64,000 nt of DNA from the NCBI GenBank assembly GCA_965199055.1, contig CBDAQR010000004.1:1488001-1552000 (forward strand). The letters run 5' to 3'. Numbering within the stretch: position 1 is the stretch's first letter; every line of letters starts with the position of its first letter. Under the pieces are notes generated by a model, which made no database searches, had not been told where the DNA came from, and was given only the letters and a program-made list of their open reading frames with translations. The position numbers were made by a program, and so were the translations under genes. This stretch comes from CBDAQR01 sp965199055 (lineage in GTDB: Bacteria > Pseudomonadota > Gammaproteobacteria > Pseudomonadales > Halieaceae). Of the stretch, positions 1-8,795 are shown in pieces.

Positions 1-1
1 C

Positions 2-382
2 ACTGGAGACGGTGCTGATGGTCTCGATGCCAGCGCCAATCTCATCAATATTTCGGCCGGCGGTCTCGCCTTCAACCTGCTGCATCCGGTCTCCATAGGC
101 GCCCGTATCACGCTGTCGATGCCAGAGGTATGGCCGAACTACTCTGCTCAGGGCACGATCGTGTGGTGTCGCGAATGCAACACCGGTTTTGAGGCGGGGG
201 TTCAGTTCAATGAGCCGAATGAGGCCTTCAAGGCGCGGATGGTCGCTCAGTTCTGCCAGATAGAAGACTATCGCCGTGACATGCACCGCAAGGAGGGGCG
301 CCGGCTCAGTAGTGAGGAAGCTGCGCGGGAGTGGATCGTTCAATACGCCGAGGAGTTCGCGCAGACCATCGGTTGGCAGTGA
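2..382 (+). CDS. PilZ domain protein, 3' part (5' end outside window)
   Basis: The frame is open from the window edge, so the true start lies upstream; the first internal ATG is at 119. The translated segment reads NLINISAGGLAFNLLHPV followed by a beta-rich stretch with GTIVWCRECNTGFEAGVQF. This matches the second half of a PilZ fold: the (D/N)xSxxG c-di-GMP-binding motif (here N-I-S-A-G-G), then the hydrophobic strand and the G.V.W....GF..GV.F pattern. The RxxxR half of the binding site would lie before the window. A helical, charged C-terminal tail of about 50 residues follows. PilZ proteins bind c-di-GMP and alter motility or exopolysaccharide output; the partner is not identifiable here. 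Confidence 0.75.
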   Translation, partial: TGDGADGLDASANLINISAGGLAFNLLHPVSIGARITLSMPEVWPNYSAQGTIVWCRECNTGFEAGVQFNEPNEAFKARMVAQFCQIEDYRRDMHRKEGRRLSSEEAAREWIVQYAEEFAQTIGWQ

Positions 383-434
383 CACCCGTCTTGTAGTACT
401 TTGCAGCGCTTTCACCGCTGGCTGCACGCACATC

Positions 435-938
435 ATGCAAACCCTATCCGCTGAGTTTCGAGTAGAACTGTCTGCCGCCGATGTATGGCGGAAGATGAGT
501 GATCTAAGTCGACCTGATGCCTATGTGCAGGGACTGACCGCAGTCGAATTTACGACCGAAGCGACTCAGGGTGTCGGTGCCAGTCGTCGAGTGACTCAGG
601 GCAAGTCGTTCAAGCTGGACGAAACTGTCGCTGTGTGGGAGGAGGGCGGTCTGGTGAGTCTGCGGCTGCACCGAGGCGAGAAGGGCCCGATACCACCGTT
701 TACCGAACACTTTTTTGACTACGGCCTGGAGCAGCGCGGAGACGAAGTTTGGCTCGTCAACCGTATGCGCTATGAAGTCGGTCTGGGCCCATTGGGAAGC
801 TTACTCGATAAGCTGGTTCTACGCAGGGTGATGCAGGCGCAGCTGCGTGATGTCACTCTGGCGCAAAAACTGTTCTACGAAACCGGTGAGCCGGTTACCC
901 CTCAGATACTGAAGTCCGCCAAGGCAAATCTTGAATAG
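435..938 (+). CDS. SRPBCC (START/Bet v1-like) family protein
   Basis: This 167-residue protein is read from the ATG at 435. A longer in-frame extension back to 276 overlaps the PilZ gene and is low-complexity, so I reject it. The sequence begins MQTLSAEFRVELSAADVWRK, with alternating beta strands, a central TEHFFDYGLEQRG segment and a long C-terminal helix. This is the usual layout of polyketide cyclase/dehydrase-like SRPBCC ligand-binding domains. No catalytic residue can be named and the ligand is unknown. The stop overlaps the TTG start of the next gene, which suggests co-transcription. Confidence 0.6.
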   Translation: MQTLSAEFRVELSAADVWRKMSDLSRPDAYVQGLTAVEFTTEATQGVGASRRVTQGKSFKLDETVAVWEEGGLVSLRLHRGEKGPIPPFTEHFFDYGLEQRGDEVWLVNRMRYEVGLGPLGSLLDKLVLRRVMQAQLRDVTLAQKLFYETGEPVTPQILKSAKANLE

Positions 939-1743
939 TGCAGCAGAGGGCCCCTGGCCCCTCTCCCTGACCGGCGACCAGAGCGGCCTGCGTATGCAGG
1001 TTCATGCGAGCGGTGATCGTTTTATCTCGCAGGCGATACGAGAGCAGGGCGTTTGGGAACCCTATGAAACACAGCTCGTGCAGCGCTTTGTTCGAGACGG
1101 TGACGTGTTTCTGGATGCAGGTGCCAATATCGGCTACTTCACGGTACTGGCGGCTGCCTGTGTCGGGTCCGCAGGGCGCGTGCTGGCGTTTGAGCCAGAG
1201 CCACGAAATTACGCATTGCTGACAAAAAATATTGAACTAAACCGATTGAGCACGCGCGTCAGTAGCTGGTGCGCGGCGCTGGGCGCGGCTCCCGGGCGTG
1301 CTCAGCTGCACCTGCACCCCGATAATCTGGGTGACCATCAGTTGCACGCCGTTGCTCAGCGGCGTGAAACAATTGCGATAGATGTGTTGAATGCGGAGGC
1401 CTTGTTCCATGCTGGCATAAGCCGCGTCGACTTCGTAAAGATTGACACCCAGGGAGCGGAGAGTGCTGTAATCGATGGCCTGATGCCGCTGCTGGAAGCG
1501 TCGCTGCCCCAATTGAGGCTTATGGTCGAATTAACGCCTTTCTCACTGCGCCAGGCGGGCAGTAGTGGTGAAGCGCTGATACGCAGGCTTGATTCTCTCG
1601 GTCTTCCGTTTTGCATCGTGGATCACATCGAGCATCGCCTGGTTTCAGTGTCATGCGATGAGCTGGTTCAGTGGTGCAACAATGTGGACGCAGTGCCGGA
1701 AGATGAAGGCTTTATGAACATATTGGTGGGCGCCACGGTATAA
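931..1743 (+). CDS. FkbM family SAM-dependent methyltransferase
   Basis: A 270-residue class I methyltransferase. The SAM-binding motif FLDAGANIGYF is at residues 60-70, followed by an acidic end of strand beta2 (LAFEPEPRNY) and the FkbM-type VKIDTQGAES motif near residue 165. FkbM enzymes generally O-methylate sugars or secondary-metabolite hydroxyls, but the acceptor is unknown. The TTG at 931 overlaps the preceding stop codon and gives the full family N-terminus; ATG at 994 is a shorter alternative start. Confidence 0.75.
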   Translation: MNSAAEGPWPLSLTGDQSGLRMQVHASGDRFISQAIREQGVWEPYETQLVQRFVRDGDVFLDAGANIGYFTVLAAACVGSAGRVLAFEPEPRNYALLTKNIELNRLSTRVSSWCAALGAAPGRAQLHLHPDNLGDHQLHAVAQRRETIAIDVLNAEALFHAGISRVDFVKIDTQGAESAVIDGLMPLLEASLPQLRLMVELTPFSLRQAGSSGEALIRRLDSLGLPFCIVDHIEHRLVSVSCDELVQWCNNVDAVPEDEGFMNILVGATV

Positions 1744-1744
1744 T
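1739..1744 (+). promoter_or_regulatory. Candidate -10 box of the nitroreductase gene
   Basis: A perfect TATAAT lies over the FkbM stop codon, 8 nt before the ATG at 1753. A weak -35 (TGAACA, 1715-1720) sits 18 bp upstream. The predicted transcript would start about 2 nt before the ATG, leaving no room for a ribosome binding site. Confidence 0.45.
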
Positions 1745-1752
1745 TTGCGACC

Positions 1753-2319
1753 ATGAGTGACACCCTCGATTTGTTACATAAGCGCAATTCCGCTCCGCGG
1801 CTGACGGAACCGGGTCCGGATCCAGCGACGTTACAGGCCATGTTGACAGCAGCCGTGAGAGCTCCCGATCACGCCTGGTTGCAACCCTGGCGATTCATTG
1901 TGATTGAGGGCGATAAACGTGACGCGCTAGGTGAGCTGTTTGTCTCGGCGCTGCTGGCAGAGCAACCCGACGCTGACAGCGCTGCGCAGGAGAAGGCGAT
2001 GGCGGCACCGCTGCGTGCACCGATGCTCATAACGGTGGTGTGTCGCTATACGGAACATCCCAAGGTGCCGCGCGACGAGCAACTCATCTCCGCCGGATGT
2101 GCGGCGCATGCGATGTTGCTGGCCGCAGAGGCGCAGGGCTATGCCGGCATATGGCGTACCGGTAGCAACGCAGAATCTGATGTCGTGGCCTCGGGACTCG
2201 GGCTCGCGGACAACGAGAATATTGTCGGTTTCCTCTACTTCGGGACGCGTGCCGGGGCGGCGAAACCGCTACCCGACAGGAGTTTGTCCCAGTACGTCAG
2301 CGTCTGGCCTGAGAAATGA
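1753..2319 (+). CDS. Nitroreductase family protein (YdjA-like)
   Basis: A 188-residue FMN-dependent nitroreductase-fold protein. The N-terminus carries the RNSAPRLTEPGPD segment typical of small YdjA-type enzymes. The APDHAWLQPWRFIV motif (residues about 36-50) and the C-terminal IVGFLYFGTRAG motif also match this subgroup. Such proteins dimerise around FMN and reduce nitro-compounds or quinones with NAD(P)H; the natural substrate is usually unknown. No Shine-Dalgarno sequence is visible before the ATG, but a TATAAT is. The gene overlaps the next one by 4 bp. Confidence 0.85.
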   Translation: MSDTLDLLHKRNSAPRLTEPGPDPATLQAMLTAAVRAPDHAWLQPWRFIVIEGDKRDALGELFVSALLAEQPDADSAAQEKAMAAPLRAPMLITVVCRYTEHPKVPRDEQLISAGCAAHAMLLAAEAQGYAGIWRTGSNAESDVVASGLGLADNENIVGFLYFGTRAGAAKPLPDRSLSQYVSVWPEK

Positions 2320-4226
2320 TTTGCGGCAGGAATACGCTAGCATCGCTGCTCGCGTTGTATGCGGCGCTCGCAGGCCTTTCCGCTTACTCCGCCGACTATT
2401 CCGAACAACGCGAGCCCTGTCGCGAGAAGTATCCCAATAATGAGGTGTTCTGGGGCGACCTGCACGTCCACACGCGTTACAGCCTGGATGCCAGCACCCA
2501 GGACACGCGCACCACACCGGCCCAGGCCTACGATTTTGCCCGGGGCGGCGAACTGGGTATTCAGCCCTGGAAGGACGGTGAACCGCAGAGAACCATGCGC
2601 CTGGGTCGCCCCTTGGACTTCACCGCGCTCACTGACCACGCAGAGTTGCTAGGCGAGGTGGCTACCTGTCACACGCCCGGCATGGAAGGCCACGATGGTT
2701 GGGCATGCACTGTCTATCGTTGGTGGCCACGGGTGGCTTTCTATTTATTTAATTCTGTGGCTGCGACCGGTGGTCGACTGGGTTTTTGTGGTGATGACGG
2801 CAGTGTTTGTCGTGAGGCCGGTTTGGGTCCCTGGCAGGAATTACAGGAGGCGGCGGAAGACTATTACGATCGAACCGCTGATTGTCAGTTCACCAGCTTC
2901 GTGGCCTATGAGTGGACCGGCGCATCCGACAATCTCGGCAATACCCACCGTAACGTGGTATTTCGTAATGCAGAGGTGCCGCGGTTACCCATCAGCTTGA
3001 TCGATACCGGCAAGTACGCGCCCAACCTGTATGCGCAACTCGATGAGGAGTGTCTGTCGGCAGATGGCAGCTGTGATGTGTTGGTGATACCCCACAATTC
3101 CAACATCAGTGATGGCTCCATGTTTATGTTGACCGACAACAATGGAGCGCCGTTTAGCGCGGAGGACGCTGCGACCCGAGCGCGACTCGAGACCCTGGTG
3201 GAACTGCTGCAACACAAGGGCTCTAGTGAGTGTTTCTATTATCCCGGTTACAGCGAGGACGAACTCTGTGCCTTTGAGCAACTCCCCTATGACAAATTCA
3301 GTGGCAAGTTTCAAAGCTGGGCGCGGGAGGATCCGCAACCGGACGATGGCTTCATGCGCGAAGTTCTGCGCGACGGCATGCGTGAACAGCAGCGTATAGG
3401 GGTCAATCCATTCAAAACAGGTTTTATTGGTAGCACCGATACCCATCTGGGTGCGCCCGGCAGTGTGAGCGAATCTGATTTTTACGGGCATGGTGGTGCT
3501 GGCGTGCCGGCAGCGGAGGAAGTGCCACCTGGTTTGGTGGACGATCTGGAGTTTAACCCCGGAGGGCTTGCGGCCGTCTGGGCGCGTGAAAATAGCCGCG
3601 ATGCACTGTTCGACGCGATGCAGGCTCGCCAGACCTATGCCACGAGTGGCCCGCGCATACGCCTGCGGTTTTTCGCCAGCGAAACGTATGCCGAGGATAT
3701 GTGCGAACTGACGGATAGGGTAGATCGAGCATACCAGCACGGGGTGCCTATGGGCGCTAGCGTCAGCGCGAAGCAGCCCCTGCGATTCCTGGTCGCGGCC
3801 CAACGCGACCCCGGCAGTATCAATGAACCCAGTTTGCCCCTGCAGCGTCTGCAGATCATCAAAGGCTGGGTGGATGCCAATGGTGACGGCCACGAAAAGG
3901 TCTACGACGTCGCGGGCAGCGCTGATAATCGCGCTTCAGTCGATTTAAAAAGCTGCGAGCCCAGCGGTAGTGGCTTCGATGCGCTGTGCACGGTATGGCA
4001 GGATCCGGAGTTTGAGGCGGATCAGCACGCATACTACTATGCGCGAGCGGTAGAGAATCCGAGTTGTCGCTGGAGTCAGCGCATCTGTGCTGCAAAAGGC
4101 GTAAACTGCGCCGATCCGTCGACGATTGGCGAAGGACTTGATGGCTGCTGTGACCCGTTACACCGGCCCGTCATTCAGGAGCGTGCCGTGAGCTCGCCGA
4201 TTTGGAATACACCCGTACAAGAATAA
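2316..4226 (+). CDS. DUF3604 domain protein, exported PHP-like metallohydrolase
   Basis: A 636-residue protein with a signal peptide (cleavage predicted after about residue 26, ...SAYSA). The family signature WGDLHVHTRYSLDA at residues 46-59, plus ALTDHAELLGEVA, VIPHNSN and GSTDTHLGAPG, resemble the metal ligands of PHP-superfamily phosphoesterases. DUF3604 has no firmly assigned reaction that I can name, so metal-dependent hydrolase is inference from the His/Asp motifs. At least ten cysteines are present, many near the C-terminus, which fits disulfides in the periplasm. The gene overlaps the nitroreductase by 4 bp and is followed after 4 bp by a membrane PPIase and then HupE/UreJ. Confidence 0.85.
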   Translation: MICGRNTLASLLALYAALAGLSAYSADYSEQREPCREKYPNNEVFWGDLHVHTRYSLDASTQDTRTTPAQAYDFARGGELGIQPWKDGEPQRTMRLGRPLDFTALTDHAELLGEVATCHTPGMEGHDGWACTVYRWWPRVAFYLFNSVAATGGRLGFCGDDGSVCREAGLGPWQELQEAAEDYYDRTADCQFTSFVAYEWTGASDNLGNTHRNVVFRNAEVPRLPISLIDTGKYAPNLYAQLDEECLSADGSCDVLVIPHNSNISDGSMFMLTDNNGAPFSAEDAATRARLETLVELLQHKGSSECFYYPGYSEDELCAFEQLPYDKFSGKFQSWAREDPQPDDGFMREVLRDGMREQQRIGVNPFKTGFIGSTDTHLGAPGSVSESDFYGHGGAGVPAAEEVPPGLVDDLEFNPGGLAAVWARENSRDALFDAMQARQTYATSGPRIRLRFFASETYAEDMCELTDRVDRAYQHGVPMGASVSAKQPLRFLVAAQRDPGSINEPSLPLQRLQIIKGWVDANGDGHEKVYDVAGSADNRASVDLKSCEPSGSGFDALCTVWQDPEFEADQHAYYYARAVENPSCRWSQRICAAKGVNCADPSTIGEGLDGCCDPLHRPVIQERAVSSPIWNTPVQE

Positions 4227-4230
4227 TTCT

Positions 4231-5157
4231 ATGCTTTCCATGTTGTACCGACCTTGGTTTCACTTTTTGGTACTGGGCACTGCTCTGTACCTCGTTTTGC
4301 AATGGCTATACCCGCCGCCGCTACCCACGGTGGGCCCCTTGCCCGACAGCCGCATCGAAAATCTAAAGCGGCAGTGGTTCAGTACCACGGGCAGGCTGCC
4401 TGACCTTGAGCAGTTGCGTGGCATGGTGGAGGCCGAACTGGACCGCGAAATATTGTTTCGCGAGGGTCTCGAACTCGAAATCCATCTTCACGATCCGGTG
4501 GTACGGCAGCGCCTGCTGCGGAACATGCTGTTCCTGCGCCTGGGCGACAATCAGCCTGAGCAGGAATTGTATGAATCAGCGCTGCGCATGGAACTGCATT
4601 TGGGCGATGAGGTGATTAAGCGCCGACTGATTCAAGTCATGGAGCAGGTGCTGTTGGCGCGTAATCCGCCATTGCTACCTGGCGAGGCTGATCTGGAGGA
4701 GGCCTACGCTGAGAGGCGTGTCGAGCTGAGGCGACCGGTTCGCTACAGCATTGAGCACATCTACTTAACGCGTCAGCGGGTTTCCGAGGCAGACGCGATT
4801 CTCGACCAGATACGACAGGAGGGCCTTACTGCGGAGGCGGCGCGGCAGTTTAGTTCGCCCTTTTTGCCGGGCTATCGATTCAATAGCCAGTCGCCAGCGC
4901 AGTTGGCGCGCAATTTCGGCGCGGGCTTTGTTAGCAACTTTGAGAAACTCGAACCGCAAGCCCAGCAGTGGGTGGGACCTGTGGTATCGACCTATGGTTA
5001 TCATCTGGTGTGGGTTGACGATTTGGAGCCAGCGCGAGATGCGCGCCTGGACGAAGTCAGAGACCAATTGCTGCGTGATTTGAAGCTGGAACGGCGGCGT
5101 GAGGCACTGCGTGAGGCAATGGCAAAGCTGCGCGAACACTATGAGGTGATACTGTGA
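4231..5157 (+). CDS. Membrane-anchored PpiC-type peptidyl-prolyl isomerase
   Basis: 308 residues. One N-terminal hydrophobic segment (about 8-27, FHFLVLGTALYLVLQWLY) anchors a periplasmic protein. It has a SurA/PpiD-like helical region (about 40-145) and a parvulin-type rotamase domain (about 150-285) containing SIEHIYLTR, a degraded loop, and VVSTYGYHLVWVDD as the family's ...G.HL..V motif. The likely role is folding exported proteins. Its position between an exported DUF3604 enzyme and a HupE/UreJ membrane protein (4-bp spacing and 4-bp overlap) suggests these neighbours are its clients. This last point is inference. Confidence 0.8.
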   Translation: MLSMLYRPWFHFLVLGTALYLVLQWLYPPPLPTVGPLPDSRIENLKRQWFSTTGRLPDLEQLRGMVEAELDREILFREGLELEIHLHDPVVRQRLLRNMLFLRLGDNQPEQELYESALRMELHLGDEVIKRRLIQVMEQVLLARNPPLLPGEADLEEAYAERRVELRRPVRYSIEHIYLTRQRVSEADAILDQIRQEGLTAEAARQFSSPFLPGYRFNSQSPAQLARNFGAGFVSNFEKLEPQAQQWVGPVVSTYGYHLVWVDDLEPARDARLDEVRDQLLRDLKLERRREALREAMAKLREHYEVIL

Positions 5158-6137
5158 AGCGCTGCCTGGGATTGGTTTGTATTGGATTGCTGGTGCTGGC
5201 GGGGAATGCGCACGCGCACCGCTTTGCACCCTCATTACTGAAATTCTTCGAAGTCAGCGCAGACACCTATAAAGTCGTCTGGAAGACTCCCGCCCAGAAA
5301 ACCAGCAACGTTCCCATGCTGCCGGTTTTCCCCGATAACTGTACGGTTCAAAGTGGTGATGCAGGCACTCTGGAAGGTACCGGGGTGGTGAGTAGCCTGG
5401 AACTGCGCTGTGTCGGTGGCCTGATTGGTCAGGAAGTGGGAGTCAGTGGCTTGTTGGAAAACCAGGCCTCGGTGCTCTTCTCACTGGAGACCCGTGACGG
5501 CTATTACTATCAGACCTTACTCAGCGAAGAGCAAACGTCATTTATCGTTCCCACGGAGCCGACGGCATTGCAGGTCATGCAGGAGTATACGTGGCTGGGC
5601 GCTGAACACATCTGGGGTGGTATAGACCACTTACTATTCGTATTTGGCCTGTTGTTGTTAGTGGGCTGGGGCAAGCGTCTCATATGGACGGTAACCGCCT
5701 TTACCCTGGGGCACAGCGTGACCCTTTCGCTGGTGACCCTGGGCTTCTTCGACTACCCCGTGGCCTTAGTAGAGTTCGCCATTGCCTTGAGCATTTTTGT
5801 GCTGGCTGTAGATCTCGCGCGGCCGGATGAAGGTGGACTGTTTCGACGCTATCCCTGGTGGCTGGCCGGAGGCTTTGGATTACTGCATGGAATGGGATTC
5901 GCCGGTGCGCTGGCAGAGGTCGGACTGCCGCAGTCCGAGGTGCCGCTGGCATTGCTGTTCTTCAATATTGGTATTGAGGTGGGACAATTGGCTTTCATCT
6001 TTGCCATTGTTGCCATCTGGTATGCGCTGCGTCCGATACTGGCCCGGCACGAACAGCGCCTATTGCCCGTGCCGGTTTACGTCCTGGGTGCGCTCTCCGC
6101 CATGTGGTGTATCGAGCGCGGCCTGGAGGTGCTCTGA
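5154..6137 (+). CDS. HupE/UreJ family membrane protein
   Basis: 327 residues with a signal peptide (cleavage after ...GNAHA, about residue 21). A periplasmic beta-rich domain of about 120 residues follows, then six to seven membrane helices. The membrane part has the family's polar motifs HIWGGIDHLLF, TLGHSVTL and GLLHGMGFAGAL, whose His/Asp residues are thought to bind metal. Family members HupE and UreJ are linked to nickel uptake for hydrogenase and urease, but neither enzyme is encoded here, so the substrate is uncertain. The start overlaps the PPIase stop by 4 bp. The gene ends 1 bp from a convergent lipoprotein gene. Confidence 0.85.
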   Translation: MKRCLGLVCIGLLVLAGNAHAHRFAPSLLKFFEVSADTYKVVWKTPAQKTSNVPMLPVFPDNCTVQSGDAGTLEGTGVVSSLELRCVGGLIGQEVGVSGLLENQASVLFSLETRDGYYYQTLLSEEQTSFIVPTEPTALQVMQEYTWLGAEHIWGGIDHLLFVFGLLLLVGWGKRLIWTVTAFTLGHSVTLSLVTLGFFDYPVALVEFAIALSIFVLAVDLARPDEGGLFRRYPWWLAGGFGLLHGMGFAGALAEVGLPQSEVPLALLFFNIGIEVGQLAFIFAIVAIWYALRPILARHEQRLLPVPVYVLGALSAMWCIERGLEVL

Positions 6138-6138
6138 G

Positions 6139-6909
6139 CTATTGAGTCGCCGGGTAGTCTTCCATGACGATGAAGGGGTGGAAGGCCAGCTCGATGCCCT
6201 CACGAAGGTGTGACTCGTTTTCCAGTATGCTACGCCGGCGCACGTAGCGGCCGCTGCTGGAGCGGGTGTCGATAGCTTCAGTCGTGTCCAGGCCGCCAAT
6301 GCTGGTGAACAGGCGTTGCAGTTCCATATCGTAGATGCTCACCCACAGCGAAGCCGCCTTGGCCATCTTGTTCCAGTCGTGGTCGGCAGATACGCCGTCA
6401 CCGGGGCCTTGCAGGGTGGGCTTGCGAGACACGCCATGCCAGCGTGCGAGGTGCTTGAGACCACCTGAAAAAGCAACTTCTGATTCGAGAATGTCGGTAA
6501 AGATGATGGCATCTACCGGCTTGCCCTTTAGCAATTCGTCGCGCACATTGATGAGAATGAGTGCGAAGGTTTTTTGGTTAACCTTACCGGTCGTCGGATC
6601 GTACGGATTGCCGTACACCCGCACAGCACGTTTCCAGTGCTGCTCAAACTCGCGCCCCGGTAGAACCGTGATGTCCTGTTCCTCTAAATAGTCCTCAACC
6701 ATCTTGTCGATGCGCGCCTCGTGCTCCGCCAGGTACTTACGAGAGGGGCCTCCGAGATTCACGTGGGCCACAATCACGCGAGAGATTTTCTTCTGCGCCA
6801 GCACCTCCTCATTTATCTCATAGGGAAATACGGTCGGATTCGGTGTGGGTCCGGATGCGCAGGCGCTCAGCAGCACAGCACAGGTGAGGGTAGTCAGTAA
6901 TCGGATCAT
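6139..6909 (-). CDS. Hypothetical lipoprotein
   Basis: 256 residues from the ATG at 6909. The 27-residue upstream extension lacks a signal sequence and is rejected. The N-terminus MIRLLTTLTCAVLLSAC is a type II signal peptide with lipidation Cys17. The mature part contains a GREFEQHWKRAVRVYGNPYD segment and an IFTDILESEVAFSGG stretch. I do not recognise a named family. The layout resembles periplasmic lipoproteins that assemble from alpha/beta domains. It is convergent with hupE and monocistronic. Confidence 0.65.
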   Translation of the reverse strand: MIRLLTTLTCAVLLSACASGPTPNPTVFPYEINEEVLAQKKISRVIVAHVNLGGPSRKYLAEHEARIDKMVEDYLEEQDITVLPGREFEQHWKRAVRVYGNPYDPTTGKVNQKTFALILINVRDELLKGKPVDAIIFTDILESEVAFSGGLKHLARWHGVSRKPTLQGPGDGVSADHDWNKMAKAASLWVSIYDMELQRLFTSIGGLDTTEAIDTRSSSGRYVRRRSILENESHLREGIELAFHPFIVMEDYPATQ

Positions 6910-7047
6910 GCTCGTTTTCCAAAGATTTTGCAGCAGCAGTTTATCAGACTCCCTGTCGCTGTGGAGGCTAGGATTCACGTTGATTGACAAGGGGCACGGG
7001 TGGTGGAATGGTAGGGGTCATCCCCATGTGTTGTTCAGGAATTCCCA

Positions 7048-8055
7048 GTGCAAATTGACGGCCCTCTCTACGCTCAGTTGGGCGACGCTGCAGTTGAGTC
7101 TCGCCGGCTCTCTGAGCTCGGCTACGATGGCATCTACACCCTCGAAGGCCCCGGCGACCCATTCCTGCCGCTGGCAATTGCCGCCGAGCACTGCCCGGGC
7201 CTTACGATCGCCACGGGTATAGCGGTGGCCTTCCCGAGGAACCCATCGCATATTGCCTATCAGGCCTGGGACTTGCAGCGCTTTTCCAATGGCTGTTTCA
7301 TGCTGGGCATAGGCTCACAGGTAAAGGCCCATATCGAGAAGCGCTTTGGTATTCCCTTTAGTCCGCCGGCCACGCGCATGCGCGAGTACATTCTTGCGGT
7401 GAAGGCCTTCTTCGATTGCTGGCAAAACGGCTCGGAGCTAAATTTTCGTGGCGAGTTCTACAGACACGAACTGATGACACCCATGTTTAACCCCGGGCCA
7501 TTGGAGCAGGGACCACCGCCAATCTTACTGGGAGCGGTGGGGCCGCGCATGACCGAAGTGGCTGGCGAAGTGGCGGATGGATTGATCGTTCATCCATTCA
7601 ACACCATTCCTTTTCTTCGAGAACAACAGATGCCGGCTCTTCAGGCTGGGCAGGCGAAGCGCGAAGTAGCTGTCGACGACTACATCTGCCAGGTAGGGGC
7701 CATGTGTGTCACTGGAGACACGGAGGAAGAGTACCGTGCTGCGGAGGACTCGATCCGCGGGCTGTTGGCCTTCTACGCATCAACACACGCCTACCGGCCT
7801 CCCATGGAGGCCATTGGTTATGGCGATTTGCAGCCCGAACTCAATCGATTGTCCAAACAAGGCCGTTGGGATGAAATGAGCGCCCTCGTGGATGATGACT
7901 TCCTGCGGGCTTTTGCCGTGTGCGGTGAACCGACCGAGATTGCCGCACAGCTGTTAGAGAAATATGATGGTCTTGCCACTCGACTCAGCATCTATGCGCC
8001 TTATCAATTGTCCGATGCGACCTGGCAATCCATCATCACCGCGTTTAAGGAGTGA
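7048..8055 (+). CDS. LLM-class (luciferase-like) flavin oxidoreductase, TIGR03617-like
   Basis: 335 residues with a TIM-barrel luciferase-like monooxygenase fold. Signs are the N-terminal GYDGIYTLEGPGDPFLPLA, ATGIAVAFPRNP, FMLGIGSQVKAHIEKRFG and PPILLGAVGPRMTEVAGEVA motifs. The subgroup is usually annotated as F420-dependent from mycobacterial relatives, but a gammaproteobacterium is more likely to use FMN. The GTG start at 7048 has a CAGGA element about 8 nt upstream. The gene is followed after 3 bp by a thioesterase and a DUF3301 gene, so the three probably form an operon. Confidence 0.8.
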   Translation: MQIDGPLYAQLGDAAVESRRLSELGYDGIYTLEGPGDPFLPLAIAAEHCPGLTIATGIAVAFPRNPSHIAYQAWDLQRFSNGCFMLGIGSQVKAHIEKRFGIPFSPPATRMREYILAVKAFFDCWQNGSELNFRGEFYRHELMTPMFNPGPLEQGPPPILLGAVGPRMTEVAGEVADGLIVHPFNTIPFLREQQMPALQAGQAKREVAVDDYICQVGAMCVTGDTEEEYRAAEDSIRGLLAFYASTHAYRPPMEAIGYGDLQPELNRLSKQGRWDEMSALVDDDFLRAFAVCGEPTEIAAQLLEKYDGLATRLSIYAPYQLSDATWQSIITAFKE

Positions 8056-8058
8056 GCT

Positions 8059-8469
8059 TTGAGCGATATACCTGAGGGTTACAAGTGTCTGGCGGGTATA
8101 AGCCCTGCGGAGGACCACATGGGTCCGTTTTATTACCGCAAGACGGATGCGGGACTCAAGATGGGCTTTCGCGCGCGTGAGCATAACTGCAATGGCATTA
8201 AGACCGTGCACGGTGGGACCTTAATGGCGTTCGCTGATTACGCAGCCACTATGTTGGCGTTGTCCGGCGTCAAGGAGAACTGCTCCACGATTAGTTTCAG
8301 CAGTGATTTTGTGGCAGCCGCGCGACTAGGAGACTGGGTCGAAGGCGAGGGGGAGGTCATTCGGCGTACCGGTTCGATGACATTTCTTAATGGCAGGCTG
8401 CACGTTGACGGAGAAACGGTACTGAGCTTCCAGGCGGTGATGCGCCGCCTAAAGAAACCCGACACATGA
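8059..8469 (+). CDS. PaaI-type hotdog thioesterase
   Basis: 136 residues with the hotdog signature HNCNGIKTVHGGTLMAFADYAA: the HGG motif, then an acidic residue in the long helix. The later TISFSSDFVAAARLGDWVEG strands also fit acyl-CoA thioesterases of the PaaI/4HBT family. The TTG at 8059 is chosen because AAGGAG (8047-8052) lies at good distance; no ATG gives the complete domain. A paralogue is encoded at 41186-41650. Confidence 0.85.
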   Translation: MSDIPEGYKCLAGISPAEDHMGPFYYRKTDAGLKMGFRAREHNCNGIKTVHGGTLMAFADYAATMLALSGVKENCSTISFSSDFVAAARLGDWVEGEGEVIRRTGSMTFLNGRLHVDGETVLSFQAVMRRLKKPDT

Positions 8470-8786
8470 GCCTGAGCCTCGGCGAAGTTATCCTTATCCT
8501 GTTGATGGGTGTCTACGGCATTTATCTATTCCAGGCTCTACGCGTACGCGAGCTCGCCCTGGTGGCAGCGCGAAGAGCCTGCCAGCAGGAAGGCGTGCAG
8601 CTGCTGGATGAAAGTGTGAGTATGCGACGCATTTCGCTGAGCCGTGACGGCGACGGTCGCTGGCGAATCTGGCGACAGTATCGATTCGAGTACAGTATCG
8701 AGGGTACCGAGCGACAATCCGGTCATGTCATTATGCTGGGAAATCGCTTGCAAGCACTGGTCGTGAGTGAGCCAGTGCTGCACTAG
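8466..8786 (+). CDS. DUF3301 domain protein
   Basis: 106 residues with one N-terminal membrane segment (about 6-25, GEVILILLMGVYGIYLFQAL). The family's RVRELALVAARRACQQEGVQLLDESV block and a WRQYRFEYSIEG strand follow. DUF3301 proteins are small inner-membrane proteins of unknown function in gammaproteobacteria. The ATG overlaps the thioesterase stop by 4 bp. The gene ends 9 bp before a convergent gene. Confidence 0.8.
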   Translation: MSLSLGEVILILLMGVYGIYLFQALRVRELALVAARRACQQEGVQLLDESVSMRRISLSRDGDGRWRIWRQYRFEYSIEGTERQSGHVIMLGNRLQALVVSEPVLH

Positions 8787-8795
8787 GTGGTACGC

